Part shown: in pieces, positions 1-7,361 of the stretch
How the letters are laid out: each line of letters starts with the position of its first letter
Position numbering within the stretch: the first letter of the stretch is position 1
Origin: Clostridiales bacterium UBA1775
Lineage (GTDB): Bacteria > Bacillota > Clostridia > Monoglobales > Firm-18
DNA length: 17,360 bases
Direction of reading: 5' to 3'
Assembly: GCA_002314595.1 (NCBI GenBank)
Contig: DCGP01000039.1
Span: 1-17,360 of the forward strand
Made by a program: the position numbers and the translations under genes
Notes under the pieces: generated by a model
What the model was told of the DNA's origin: nothing
Seen by the model: only the letters and a program-made list of their open reading frames with translations
Databases searched by the model: none

Positions 1-449
1 ACAAGAGCTCTTGCAATTGCTACACGTTGTTGTTGTCCGCCTGATAATTCAGAAGGTTTCCTATTAAGCAATTCTTCAATTTGAACTAGTTTAGCTGCTT
101 CTACAACTCTCATACTAATTTCAGTTTTTGGACATTTTTGGTTTTGCAAAGGAAAACTAATATTTTCTCTCACTGTCATATGAGGATATAGAGCATAGTT
201 TTGGAAAACCATTGCAATATCTCTGTCTTTTGGTGCAACGTCGTTAACTAAGGTGCCATCAATGTAAAGTTCACCTTCTGAAATATCTTCAAGACCGGCA
301 ATCATACGCAATGTTGTTGATTTACCACAGCCTGAAGGACCAACCAAAATAATAAATTCTTTATCAGCAATATCCAAGTTAAAGTCTGTAACAGCAGTTA
401 CACCACCTGAATATCTTTTGTATATTCCTTTTAATTTCAAATCTGACAT
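1..449 (-). CDS. Sugar ABC transporter ATP-binding protein, UgpC/MsmX type (C-terminus beyond window)
   Basis: The reverse strand encodes 149 complete codons of an ABC ATPase that runs off the left edge. Walker A (GPSGCGKST) is at about residues 37-45, the Q-loop glutamine in VFQNYALYPHM near 83, and the signature LSGGQQQRVAIARAL at about 135-149. Walker B and the C-terminal regulatory domain lie outside the window. The wording of these motifs fits the UgpC/MsmX/MalK family, whose members energise carbohydrate importers at the inner face of the membrane; several such ATPases serve more than one importer. The start is ATG at 447-449, preceded by a strong AGGAGG (459-464) nine bases upstream. 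No permease or binding protein is visible, so the substrate cannot be named. I found no convincing -35/-10 pair in the 130 bases upstream. It is separated from tex by a terminator. Confidence 0.93.
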   Translation of the reverse strand, partial: MSDLKLKGIYKRYSGGVTAVTDFNLDIADKEFIILVGPSGCGKSTTLRMIAGLEDISEGELYIDGTLVNDVAPKDRDIAMVFQNYALYPHMTVRENISFPLQNQKCPKTEISMRVVEAAKLVQIEELLNRKPSELSGGQQQRVAIARAL

Positions 450-577
450 ATTTGTTTTCCTCCTAAAAATACTACATTTAAATACAAGTATATGATACCA
501 TAACATACAAAAATTTACCACTAACCAAATGCACAAAAAAACCACAGGCATTTTATACATTTTGCATAAATCAAATA

Positions 578-612
578 AAAACTCGCTTTTTAAGAGTAAA
601 AAAGCGAGTTTT
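578..612 (-). terminator. Rho-independent terminator of the alaR-alaT-rsuA-tex operon
   Basis: A perfect 14-bp stem (578-591 with 599-612, core CTCGC/GCGAG) encloses a 7-base loop. On the minus strand it is followed by a T-rich run, as expected for the end of the tex transcript. The A/T-rich arms also give a short T-run on the plus strand, so it may work both ways. Confidence 0.88.
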
Positions 613-641
613 GTTAGTTAATATGCACAAATTAGGTACTA

Positions 642-672
642 AAACAAGGCGATTTTTTGGCTCGACTTGTTT
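642..672 (-). repeat. Imperfect hairpin between tex stop and its terminator
   Basis: The arms at 642-652 and 662-672 pair over 11 positions with one mismatch, with a 9-base loop. It lies 10 bases after the tex stop codon and about 30 bases before the terminator. It has no T-run of its own, so it is not a second classical terminator. Its minus strand carries GCCAAAAAA, also found upstream of the terminator at 17032-17060. It could stabilise the tex mRNA end; that is inference. Confidence 0.45.
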
Positions 673-682
673 AAAATAACCA

Positions 683-2845
683 TTAAATATCACGCATAGT
701 AAGTGAAATTCTCTTTTTTGCAGGGTCAACATCTAGTATTTTCACCTTTACAATGTCCCCGATAGCTACAACATCCATAGGGTGTTTAACGTATTTATCA
801 GCAAGCTGTGAGATATGCACAAGTCCGTCTTGGTGAACTCCTATATCAACAAATGCACCAAAATCTATAACATTTCGTACTGTTCCGGTCATAATCATAC
901 CCGGTTTTAGGTCTTTCATATCCATAACATCAGTGCGTAGCTGAGGAGGAGCAACCTCATCACGAGGGTCTCGTCCGGGCTTTTGCAATTCGGAAATAAT
1001 GTCCGAAAGTGTTGGTATTCCAATACCTAATTTTTCTGCAATTTCTCCCTTGTTGCAATTTTCTAATGCTGTACTAAGTTCTTTTGTACCAATGTCATTC
1101 ATAGTCAAACCAAGCAATGAGACCATTTTTTTAACAGCATCGTAGGACTCGGGGTGAACTGATGTGTTGTCCAAAATGTTATCGCCGTCGGTAATACGTA
1201 GGAAGCCTGCACATTGTTCATAAGCCTTTGGGCCTAATTTTGAAACCTTTTTAAGCTGAGTTCTGTTTTTGAAAATATCATTTTCTTCCCTATATATAAC
1301 GATATTTTTAGCTAACGAACCACTAATACCGGAAATATATGAAAGTAATGATGGCGAAGCAGTGTTAAGGTCGACACCGACACTGTTAACGCAATCCTCA
1401 ACAACACCACCCAATGCTTCACCTAAACGTTTTTGATTCATATCGTGTTGGTACTGCCCAACGCCGATAGATTTAGGGTCGATTTTAACAAGCTCTGCTA
1501 ATGGGTCTTGAATTCGTCTTGCAATAGAAACAGCACTTCTTTGTGAAACGTCATAGTCGGGAAACTCCTCAGATGCAAGTTTAGATGCCGAATATACCGA
1601 AGCCCCTGCTTCACTTGTCATTACATAAACGGCATTGCTGTTTGTTTCCTTAATTAAGTTTGCAATAAATATCTCACTTTCCTTAGAGGCAGTTCCGTTA
1701 CCTATTGAAATTATGTCTACATGGTGTGTGTTAATTAAATTAGTTACCTTTGACTTTGCTTCTTTAATTTTTTCAGGAGTGGTAGGAGGAGTGGGATATA
1801 TAACCCCAACATCCAAAACTCTGCCTGTTCCGTCTACAACGGCTAACTTACAGCCTGTTCTGTAACCCGGGTCAAAACCTAAGACAACCTTGTTTTTAAT
1901 AGGTGCTTGTAAAAGTAGATTTTTAAGATTTTCTGAAAAAATCTTCATAGCACCTTCTTGGGCAGTGTCTGTAAGCTGATTACGTAATTCTGTTTCAATG
2001 CTTGACATAATAAGCCTTTTGTACGCATCGGCAGATGCAGCTTCTACATAACAGCTTGTGATACTTCTCTTTTCAGGAATAAGCTGTTTGTTTAAATATG
2101 CAATAATATCTGTGTCGTCAACCTCAATTTTAACATTTAAAAATCCTTCGGCTTCACCTCTGTTTAGTGCTAAAACTCTGTGGCGAGCTATTGCCTTTAA
2201 AGGCTCTGAAAATTCGTGATACATCTGGTAAACATCACGCTTTTTCTCTGTTTCTTCCTTGTTGGTAGCCTTTGAAGCAATGGTACCGTTTCTGTATGTA
2301 TAAATTCTAATAAATTTACGATAGTCTGCATTGTCGGAAATTTCCTCAGCAATAATATCCATAGCACCGTTTAGGGCATCCTCTGTGGTATTAACCTCTT
2401 TTTCAGTATCAATAAAGGGTAAGCAAATTTCGTCAATGTTGCCCTCATAAAGATTTTGAGCAAGTATAATTTCTGCTAATGGTTCAAGACCTTTTTCCTT
2501 GGCTATTGTTGCCCTTGTTCTGCGCTTTGGTCTGTACGGGCGATAAATATCTTCAAGTTCTGTTAACTTTTCGCAGGAATCTATTGCAAGTGTAAGCTCT
2601 TCTGTTAACTTTCCCTGCTCATCAATAAGACGTTTTATTTCTTCCTTACGTTCCTCCATACCTCTTAAATATGTAAGACGGTCAAAAAGATTTCTTAACA
2701 GTTGGTCATCTAATGAGCCTGTAACTTCCTTTCTGTATCTGGCAATAAAAGGAATAGTATTACCTTCGTCAATCAATTTAACAGTATTTTCAACTTGATA
2801 TAATTTAATATTAAATTCTTCGGCAAGTCTTTTATTTATATCCAT
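683..2845 (-). CDS. tex: Tex family RNA-binding transcription accessory protein
   Basis: This 720-residue protein has the full Tex layout and usual length. A helical N-terminal region (KLIDEGNTIPFIARYRKEVTG near residues 23-43) precedes a YqgF/RNase H-like domain that begins at GFDPGYRTGCKLAVVD (about 324) and includes ISIGNGTASKESE. Next comes helix-hairpin-helix DNA/RNA-binding segments (about 488-515, LNTASPSLLSYISGISGSLA), and last an S1 RNA-binding domain (about 647-720, with VIDFGAFVDIGVHQDGLVHIS). Tex proteins are cytoplasmic nucleic-acid-binding factors tied to transcription and, in some bacteria, to toxin gene expression or stress tolerance; the exact role is not settled. It is the last gene of the operon. 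Its ATG overlaps the end of rsuA by 10 bases, with AAGGAG about 12 bases upstream inside rsuA, which suggests translational coupling. No key domain is missing. Confidence 0.96.
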   Translation of the reverse strand: MDINKRLAEEFNIKLYQVENTVKLIDEGNTIPFIARYRKEVTGSLDDQLLRNLFDRLTYLRGMEERKEEIKRLIDEQGKLTEELTLAIDSCEKLTELEDIYRPYRPKRRTRATIAKEKGLEPLAEIILAQNLYEGNIDEICLPFIDTEKEVNTTEDALNGAMDIIAEEISDNADYRKFIRIYTYRNGTIASKATNKEETEKKRDVYQMYHEFSEPLKAIARHRVLALNRGEAEGFLNVKIEVDDTDIIAYLNKQLIPEKRSITSCYVEAASADAYKRLIMSSIETELRNQLTDTAQEGAMKIFSENLKNLLLQAPIKNKVVLGFDPGYRTGCKLAVVDGTGRVLDVGVIYPTPPTTPEKIKEAKSKVTNLINTHHVDIISIGNGTASKESEIFIANLIKETNSNAVYVMTSEAGASVYSASKLASEEFPDYDVSQRSAVSIARRIQDPLAELVKIDPKSIGVGQYQHDMNQKRLGEALGGVVEDCVNSVGVDLNTASPSLLSYISGISGSLAKNIVIYREENDIFKNRTQLKKVSKLGPKAYEQCAGFLRITDGDNILDNTSVHPESYDAVKKMVSLLGLTMNDIGTKELSTALENCNKGEIAEKLGIGIPTLSDIISELQKPGRDPRDEVAPPQLRTDVMDMKDLKPGMIMTGTVRNVIDFGAFVDIGVHQDGLVHISQLADKYVKHPMDVVAIGDIVKVKILDVDPAKKRISLTMRDI

Positions 2846-3531
2846 ATCTTATCAATATCTCCTTGGGTTAGTTCTTTAATTTCACCTAACGGTAAGCTTT
2901 CATCAAGCTTTAAATTACCGATTTGAATTCGTTTTAAAAATACAACCTTGTTGTGGATTTTTTCAAACATTCTTTTAACTTGATGGAATTTACCCTCGTA
3001 TATAGTAACCAAACAGCCTTCATTGCATATTTCCAAATTTGCAGGCATAGTTACAAAATCTCCTAAATCCATACCTTTTTTAAAGACTTCAATGTCATTT
3101 TGTGTAACCTCGTTTTGAGGAATTACAAAGTATTTTTTAGGTATATGCTTTTTAGGTGATGTTACGTTATGTGCAAACTTTCCGTCATTTGTGAGTATTA
3201 GCAACCCCTCTGTGTCTACGTCAAGTCTGCCAACAGGGAATACGTTAAAATGAGCATATTCCACAGGCACAAGGTCAACAACTGTGGGAAATTTGTTGTC
3301 CTCTGTGGCGCTAACATATCCGTCAGGCTTGTTTAGCATAAGGTATACAAATTCCTTGTATGTAATTACCTTGTCATTAACAGTTATTTCACATTGGTCA
3401 GGGTCGATTTTCATATCCGACTTTGAAATAACTTTTCCGTCAACCTTAACAAGACCGTATTTTATAAACTGCTTTACATCTTTTCTTGTGCCAATGCCAC
3501 AATTTGAAAGTATTTTATCTATTCTTTCCAT
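2836..3531 (-). CDS. rsuA: 16S rRNA pseudouridine synthase, RsuA type
   Basis: The 231-residue protein has an N-terminal S4 RNA-binding domain (about residues 1-48, MERIDKILSNCGIGTRKDV) followed by an RsuA/RluB-class pseudouridine synthase domain. The catalytic motif is VGRLDVDTEGLLILTNDG, with the catalytic aspartate at D104. The later motif YEGKFHQVKRMFEKIHNKV matches RsuA rather than RluB or RluF, which points to pseudouridine formation at the 16S position equivalent to U516; that specificity is inferred from the family. The start codon lies 9 bases after the alaT stop, with a weak AAGGG six bases upstream, and the stop overlaps the tex start. Co-transcription with tex joins two RNA-associated functions, but the alanine genes upstream have no obvious connection. 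Confidence 0.9.
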   Translation of the reverse strand: MERIDKILSNCGIGTRKDVKQFIKYGLVKVDGKVISKSDMKIDPDQCEITVNDKVITYKEFVYLMLNKPDGYVSATEDNKFPTVVDLVPVEYAHFNVFPVGRLDVDTEGLLILTNDGKFAHNVTSPKKHIPKKYFVIPQNEVTQNDIEVFKKGMDLGDFVTMPANLEICNEGCLVTIYEGKFHQVKRMFEKIHNKVVFLKRIQIGNLKLDESLPLGEIKELTQGDIDKIWI

Positions 3532-3540
3532 AGCAAGCCC

Positions 3541-4707
3541 TTAAATATGTTTTTTAACAAATTTTTCGATTTTTTCAAGTGCTTTGCCTATTGATTCAAT
3601 GGAGTAGGCATAAGATATTCTTACAAATCCCTCACCGGAATCACCAAAGGCATTTCCGGGAACAACAGCAACCTTTTGGTCTTCTAATAATTTATGGCAA
3701 AATTCCTCGGAAGAAAGCCCCGTTGTTTTAATGGAAGGGAATGTGTAGAATGCTCCTTTTGGTTCAAAACAATGCAAGCCTATTCTGTTTAATTCCTCAA
3801 CTAAAACTTTTCTTCTGTGATTATATTCCGAAACCATATATGCAACGTCGTTATCACTGTTTTTCATAGCATCAATTGCAGCATACTGACTTGTTGTAGG
3901 TGTGCACATAATACCGTATTGATGAATTTTTGTAATTGCCTTTATTATTTCAGCATTACCACAAACATATCCAAGACGCCATCCGGTCATAGCAAAGGCT
4001 TTTGAAAAGCCACTAATTAGCATTGTGCGTTCCTTCATACCCTCAATAGAGGCAATAGAAACGTGATTTTGCCCATATGTAAGCTCTGCATATATTTCGT
4101 CGGAAAGTACGATAATGTCAGTACCTCTTAAAACCTTTGCAATTTCTTCAAGGTCATTTTTATCCATAATTGCACCGGTTGGATTGTTTGGAAATGGCAT
4201 TATTAGCATTTTGGTTTTAGGTGTAATTGCTTCTTTTAATGCCTTTGCAGTTAGCTTGAAATTATCCTCTTCGGTTGTTACGATAGGTACAGGAACGCCA
4301 CCTGCCATAGTTACGCAGGGAGCATAGCAGACAAAGCAAGGCTCCGGAATTAACACCTGGTCTCCAATGCCGATAAACGCCCTTGTGCATAGGTCTATGG
4401 CTTCACTGCCACCCACTGTAACCAATACTTCGCTTTTATAGTCATACTTTACTGAAAATCTACGGTTTAGGTAGTTTGTAATTTCAAACCTAAGTTCTTC
4501 AAGACCACTGTTTGAGGTATAGTACGTATGTCCTTTTTCAAGGGAATAAATACCTGCCTCTCTAATGTGCCAAGGTGTAACAAAGTCAGGCTCACCAACA
4601 CCTAAGGAAATTGCATCAGGCATTTTTGCGGCAATGTCAAAAAATCTTCTTATTCCCGAAGGCTTCATTTCAGTAACTTTTTGATTAAGTAATTTTTCTA
4701 TGTTCAT
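3541..4707 (-). CDS. alaT: PLP-dependent aminotransferase, probable alanine transaminase AlaT
   Basis: This 388-residue fold-type I aminotransferase of class I/II has SLGVGEPDF near residue 35, PNNPTGAI (N175), LSDEIYAEL (D203 and Y206) and the PLP-lysine motif SGFSKAFAMTGWRLGY, with the Schiff-base lysine at K236. On motifs alone it could be an aspartate- or alanine-type enzyme. Its immediate partner is an AlaR-like regulator whose stop overlaps its start (ATGA, 4704-4707). That is the arrangement of B. subtilis alaR-alaT (yugG-yugH), so alanine transamination with glutamate and pyruvate is favoured. Just before the start, the bases at 708-722 of the 4000s block (4708-4722) form a near-palindrome AGGG-7-CCCT that could pair the GAGGG ribosome site with bases next to the ATG, making translation depend on ribosomes arriving from alaR. 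That hairpin is short and speculative. Confidence 0.86.
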   Translation of the reverse strand: MNIEKLLNQKVTEMKPSGIRRFFDIAAKMPDAISLGVGEPDFVTPWHIREAGIYSLEKGHTYYTSNSGLEELRFEITNYLNRRFSVKYDYKSEVLVTVGGSEAIDLCTRAFIGIGDQVLIPEPCFVCYAPCVTMAGGVPVPIVTTEEDNFKLTAKALKEAITPKTKMLIMPFPNNPTGAIMDKNDLEEIAKVLRGTDIIVLSDEIYAELTYGQNHVSIASIEGMKERTMLISGFSKAFAMTGWRLGYVCGNAEIIKAITKIHQYGIMCTPTTSQYAAIDAMKNSDNDVAYMVSEYNHRRKVLVEELNRIGLHCFEPKGAFYTFPSIKTTGLSSEEFCHKLLEDQKVAVVPGNAFGDSGEGFVRISYAYSIESIGKALEKIEKFVKKHI

Positions 4708-5186
4708 AGGGTTATAATCCCTCTTTCATCTTTTTTTGGCTTTTCAAAGACGATACCGTCTTCCTTGTATTTTTTGAGCAAGAAGTGTGTTCTTGTAGAA
4801 ATAACACATTCCATTGGTGCAAGCTTTTCTGCTACAAATGTAGCAACTTCCTTTAATGAATTGCCCTCAATTAAAACAGAAAGGTCGTAACCACCTGACA
4901 TAAGAAATAGATTTTTAACCTCAGGGTATTGATATATTCTTTCGGCAACTTTATCAAAGCCTTCGCCTCTTTGAGGAGTAACATTAAGGTCAATAAGTGC
5001 AGTAACAAATTCTCTGTTTGTTTTTTCCCAGTTAATAATAGGTCTTGCCTTTAAAATAATACCTTCTTCAATCATTTTGTCGATTTCTTTGTTAATTACA
5101 TCTTCTGTGGTATTCAAAATGGCGGCAATATGTCTATGCTCTAAGGAATAATCCTGCTCCAATAATTTTAAAATGCTTTCTCTCAT
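4704..5186 (-). CDS. alaR: Lrp/AsnC family regulator, AlaR-like
   Basis: The 160-residue protein has a winged helix-turn-helix at about residues 1-55 (SLEHRHIAAILNTTEDVINK) and a RAM/Lrp effector-binding domain at about 60-140, with LMSGGYDLSVLIEG and KLAPMECVISTRTHFLLKKY. The segment TPQRGEGFDKVAERIYQYPEV is characteristic of the AlaR (YugG) branch as I remember it. Lrp-family proteins bind amino acids and assemble as octamers on dyad DNA. In B. subtilis AlaR controls alanine production through alaT. The start is ATG at 5184-5186 with GGAGG (5194-5198) seven bases upstream. It has its own promoter (5217-5245), which overlaps palindromes expected of an Lrp-type operator, so autoregulation is likely. 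The alanine effector is inferred, not shown. Confidence 0.84.
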   Translation of the reverse strand: MRESILKLLEQDYSLEHRHIAAILNTTEDVINKEIDKMIEEGIILKARPIINWEKTNREFVTALIDLNVTPQRGEGFDKVAERIYQYPEVKNLFLMSGGYDLSVLIEGNSLKEVATFVAEKLAPMECVISTRTHFLLKKYKEDGIVFEKPKKDERGIITL

Positions 5187-5216
5187 ATTTAAACCTCCAA
5201 AATATACATATATTAC

Positions 5217-5245
5217 ATTATATCATTTCAAGTACAAAAAAACAA
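5217..5245 (-). promoter_or_regulatory. Sigma-A promoter of the alaR operon
   Basis: On the minus strand TTGTTT (5240-5245) is followed by exactly 17 bases and a consensus TATAAT (5217-5222). Transcription would begin near 5210 and leave a short leader containing GGAGG. No other pair in this interval is as good. Confidence 0.8.
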
Positions 5246-5289
5246 GTAATTTTATAAATATTACTTGATAAAATGTATCATTTATGATA
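5219..5289. promoter_or_regulatory. Dyad-rich operator region between divergent promoters
   Basis: Three CAAGTA half-sites are present: direct at 5229-5234 and 5243-5248, inverted at 5262-5267. CAAGTAAT (5243-5250) and ATTACTTG (5260-5267) form an 8-bp dyad around an AT core, resembling the Lrp-type CAG-AT-rich-CTG pattern. TGATA/TATCA (5266-5280) and TATCATTTATGATA (5276-5289) are further overlapping palindromes, and TATCATTT occurs twice (5221, 5276). These elements cover the -35 of the leftward promoter and the -35 to -10 region of the rightward one. Binding by AlaR is inferred from position and pattern. Confidence 0.6.
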
Positions 5290-5293
5290 TTAT
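5265..5293 (+). promoter_or_regulatory. Sigma-A promoter of the membrane protein-nnr-alr unit
   Basis: TTGATA (5265-5270), a 17-base spacer and TATTAT (5288-5293) each match the consensus at five of six positions. Transcription would begin near 5300, upstream of the AGGAAG ribosome site and the ATG at 5326. Confidence 0.78.
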
Positions 5294-5325
5294 TATTTAT
5301 AAGTATATATATAGGAAGTGTAAAA

Positions 5326-5841
5326 ATGGATTTTTTCAACGAACATCTAATAAAAAAGCACAAGGACAGTAGGGATATTTTAAAGACAATAGCTATATGG
5401 GTAGGGGTTTTTGCGTGCATTTATTTGTTATTTTTGGCTTATGAATATGTTAGAATGATATTTTTTATACTAATTGCCGGCGTTATTTATGTTGCATTTA
5501 GATTATTTACCGGGCTAAATGTGGAGTACGAATATATTTCAACAAATACAACCCTTGATGTAGATAAAATCATTGCACAAAGGAAGAGGAAGAGGCTTTG
5601 TAGCGTAGACATCAGAAATATTGACTACTTTGCACCTGTTAACGAAAAATACAGTGCAAATATGAAAAATCCGTCAATTACAAAGACAATAGATGCAACG
5701 GCACACAACCCAAATGTTCAGTCATACTACGCATTGTTTAACAAGGATGGACAAAGAGTTTGCCTGATAATTGACGCAAATGAAAAGATGCTTAGAAACT
5801 TTGAAAATAATATTACACGTTCTAATTTCTATACAGAATAA
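5326..5841 (+). CDS. Small membrane protein with two adjacent hydrophobic segments (DUF6106-like)
   Basis: I cannot assign a function. The protein is 171 residues from ATG 5326, chosen because AGGAAG (5313-5318) sits just upstream. An in-frame ATG at 5284 would lie inside the promoter and has no ribosome site. Residues about 21-38 and 43-63 (IAIWVGVFACIYLLFLAYEY, then MIFFILIAGVIYVAFRLF) look like two membrane spans. The rest, VEYEYISTNTTLDVDKIIAQ then RKRKRL onward, is a soluble domain of about 100 residues with mixed strands. This VEYEY...LDVDKIIAQRKRK pattern recalls a Clostridia family I associate with DUF6106, from memory only. It is the first gene of the unit; the nnr start follows 12 bases after its stop codon, indicating co-transcription. 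Confidence 0.75.
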   Translation: MDFFNEHLIKKHKDSRDILKTIAIWVGVFACIYLLFLAYEYVRMIFFILIAGVIYVAFRLFTGLNVEYEYISTNTTLDVDKIIAQRKRKRLCSVDIRNIDYFAPVNEKYSANMKNPSITKTIDATAHNPNVQSYYALFNKDGQRVCLIIDANEKMLRNFENNITRSNFYTE

Positions 5842-5853
5842 GGGGTTTTGTGT

Positions 5854-7359
5854 ATGCTTTTAGCAAATGTCAAGCAGGCAAGGGACATTGATAGGCTTAC
5901 AATTAATGAATATAACATACCAAGTATTTTACTTATGGAAAATGCAGGCAAATCTGTTTGTGATGTTGCACTTAAAACAAATGCAACCAAGTTTGTTGTG
6001 GTTGTAGGAAAAGGCAACAACGGAGGGGACGGAAGTGTTGCTGCAAGGCATTTACACTGTTGTGGAAAAATTGTATCAATAGTGCTGCTTTGCCAAGCTA
6101 AAACCCTTTCGGGTGATGCCAAGGCTGTATATGAATATGCAGTTAATGTAGGTATAAACGTGGTCGAAGGCTTTAATGAAAAAGCAAAGAAATTGATTAA
6201 AGACAGTGATGTTATAATTGATGCAATTTTAGGCATAGGTGCAAAAGGACAGCCAAAGGGCGTGTTTATGGATGCTATTGAGTATATAAATAAGCTTGAC
6301 AAATATGTAATTTCCGTAGACGTGCCAAGTGGAGCTAATGCAGATAATGGTAATATTGAAGGTTGTGCAATTAAGGCAAAGGAAACAGTTACCTTTGGTA
6401 TAGGCAGGCTGGGTTTAATGCTTTACCCTGCCAAGGAATATGCAGGTAAGGTAACAGTTAAAAGTATTGGATTTGCACCAAAGGCAATAGAAAAGGCAAA
6501 GGTTAATTTTGCTACTGTTGAATATGTAAATCAAAATAATATACCCGATGACTGCCACAAGGGAAGTGTAGGCAAAACATTGGTTGTTGCAGGCTCACAG
6601 GGTATGACAGGGGCGTCCTATTTAGCCTCGCTTTCTGCTTTAAAAAGTGGTAGTGGTGTGGTAAGCTTGTGCATTCCATATTCACTAAATAATATTTTAG
6701 AACAAAAAACTACTGAAATAATGACCATTCCTGTTGCTGACAATGGGGTTACAATGACGGCTAACGCCAAGGACGTAATATTAAAGAATGCAGAAAAATA
6801 TAATTGTATGGTAATAGGCTGTGGTATTGGAAATAATGAAGAAGTTACAGAACTTGTAAATCAAGTTGTAAAGTATGCTAAATGCCCGTTGGTTATAGAT
6901 GCAGACGGGATAAACTGCCTTGAAAAAGAGAATTTAAAAAGCTTGAATAATAACGTTGTCATTACACCTCATATAGGTGAGATGGCAAGGCTTACAGGTA
7001 TAAATGCAGAATATATAAAAAATAATCTATTAGAGGTTGCAATAAATTTTGCAAAAGAATATAAGGTTGCAGTGGTGTTAAAATGTGCCACAACCGTAAT
7101 TGCTTTCCCAAATGGCAAGGGCTATGTAAACACTTACGGAAATAAAGGAATGGCAACTGCCGGCAGCGGGGACGTATTAGCAGGGATTATAGGCTCGTTT
7201 ATTGCACAGGGTGAACAGTTTGAAACTGCCGTTATAAATGGTGTTTGTGTTCATTCTATGGCAGGGGACAAAGCAAGTGATAAATACGGTTTTCGTTCTA
7301 TGTCTGCAACAAATATAATAGAATGTATATCAGATGTCTTAATGGAAGGAAATGAATAG
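5854..7359 (+). CDS. nnr: Bifunctional NAD(P)HX epimerase / ADP-dependent NAD(P)HX dehydratase
   Basis: This enzyme repairs hydrated, damaged NADH and NADPH in the cytoplasm. The N-terminal YjeF_N epimerase half (about residues 1-210) shows VVGKGNNGGDGSVAARHL (G52-G60), IIDAILGIGAKG (D123) and SVDVPSGANADNG. The C-terminal ribokinase-like dehydratase half (about 225-501) shows AGSQGMTGASYLASLSAL, VITPHIGEMARLTG and KGMATAGSGDVLAGIIGSF, with the catalytic aspartate at D440. The length of 501 residues is normal for the fused form. ATG 5854 is preferred over TTG 5848 because AGGGG (5841-5845) is eight bases from the ATG and only two from the TTG. alr begins two bases after its stop. Placement next to alr recalls Firmicute gene orders in which cell-wall and repair genes cluster. 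Confidence 0.95.
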   Translation: MLLANVKQARDIDRLTINEYNIPSILLMENAGKSVCDVALKTNATKFVVVVGKGNNGGDGSVAARHLHCCGKIVSIVLLCQAKTLSGDAKAVYEYAVNVGINVVEGFNEKAKKLIKDSDVIIDAILGIGAKGQPKGVFMDAIEYINKLDKYVISVDVPSGANADNGNIEGCAIKAKETVTFGIGRLGLMLYPAKEYAGKVTVKSIGFAPKAIEKAKVNFATVEYVNQNNIPDDCHKGSVGKTLVVAGSQGMTGASYLASLSALKSGSGVVSLCIPYSLNNILEQKTTEIMTIPVADNGVTMTANAKDVILKNAEKYNCMVIGCGIGNNEEVTELVNQVVKYAKCPLVIDADGINCLEKENLKSLNNNVVITPHIGEMARLTGINAEYIKNNLLEVAINFAKEYKVAVVLKCATTVIAFPNGKGYVNTYGNKGMATAGSGDVLAGIIGSFIAQGEQFETAVINGVCVHSMAGDKASDKYGFRSMSATNIIECISDVLMEGNE

Positions 7360-7361
7360 CA

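Noticed and set aside
5284..5325. Upstream ATG giving a 14-residue longer membrane protein
   Set aside because: The ATG lies in the promoter spacer, upstream of the expected transcript start, and has no ribosome site, unlike ATG 5326.
5223..5420. A 65-residue minus-strand frame running into the divergent promoter region
   Set aside because: It crosses both promoters and the start of the membrane protein gene and has no ribosome site.
5829..6302. A 157-residue open frame on the minus strand inside nnr
   Set aside because: It lies wholly within a gene with strong motifs in frame, has no ribosome site, and its translation shows no known domain.
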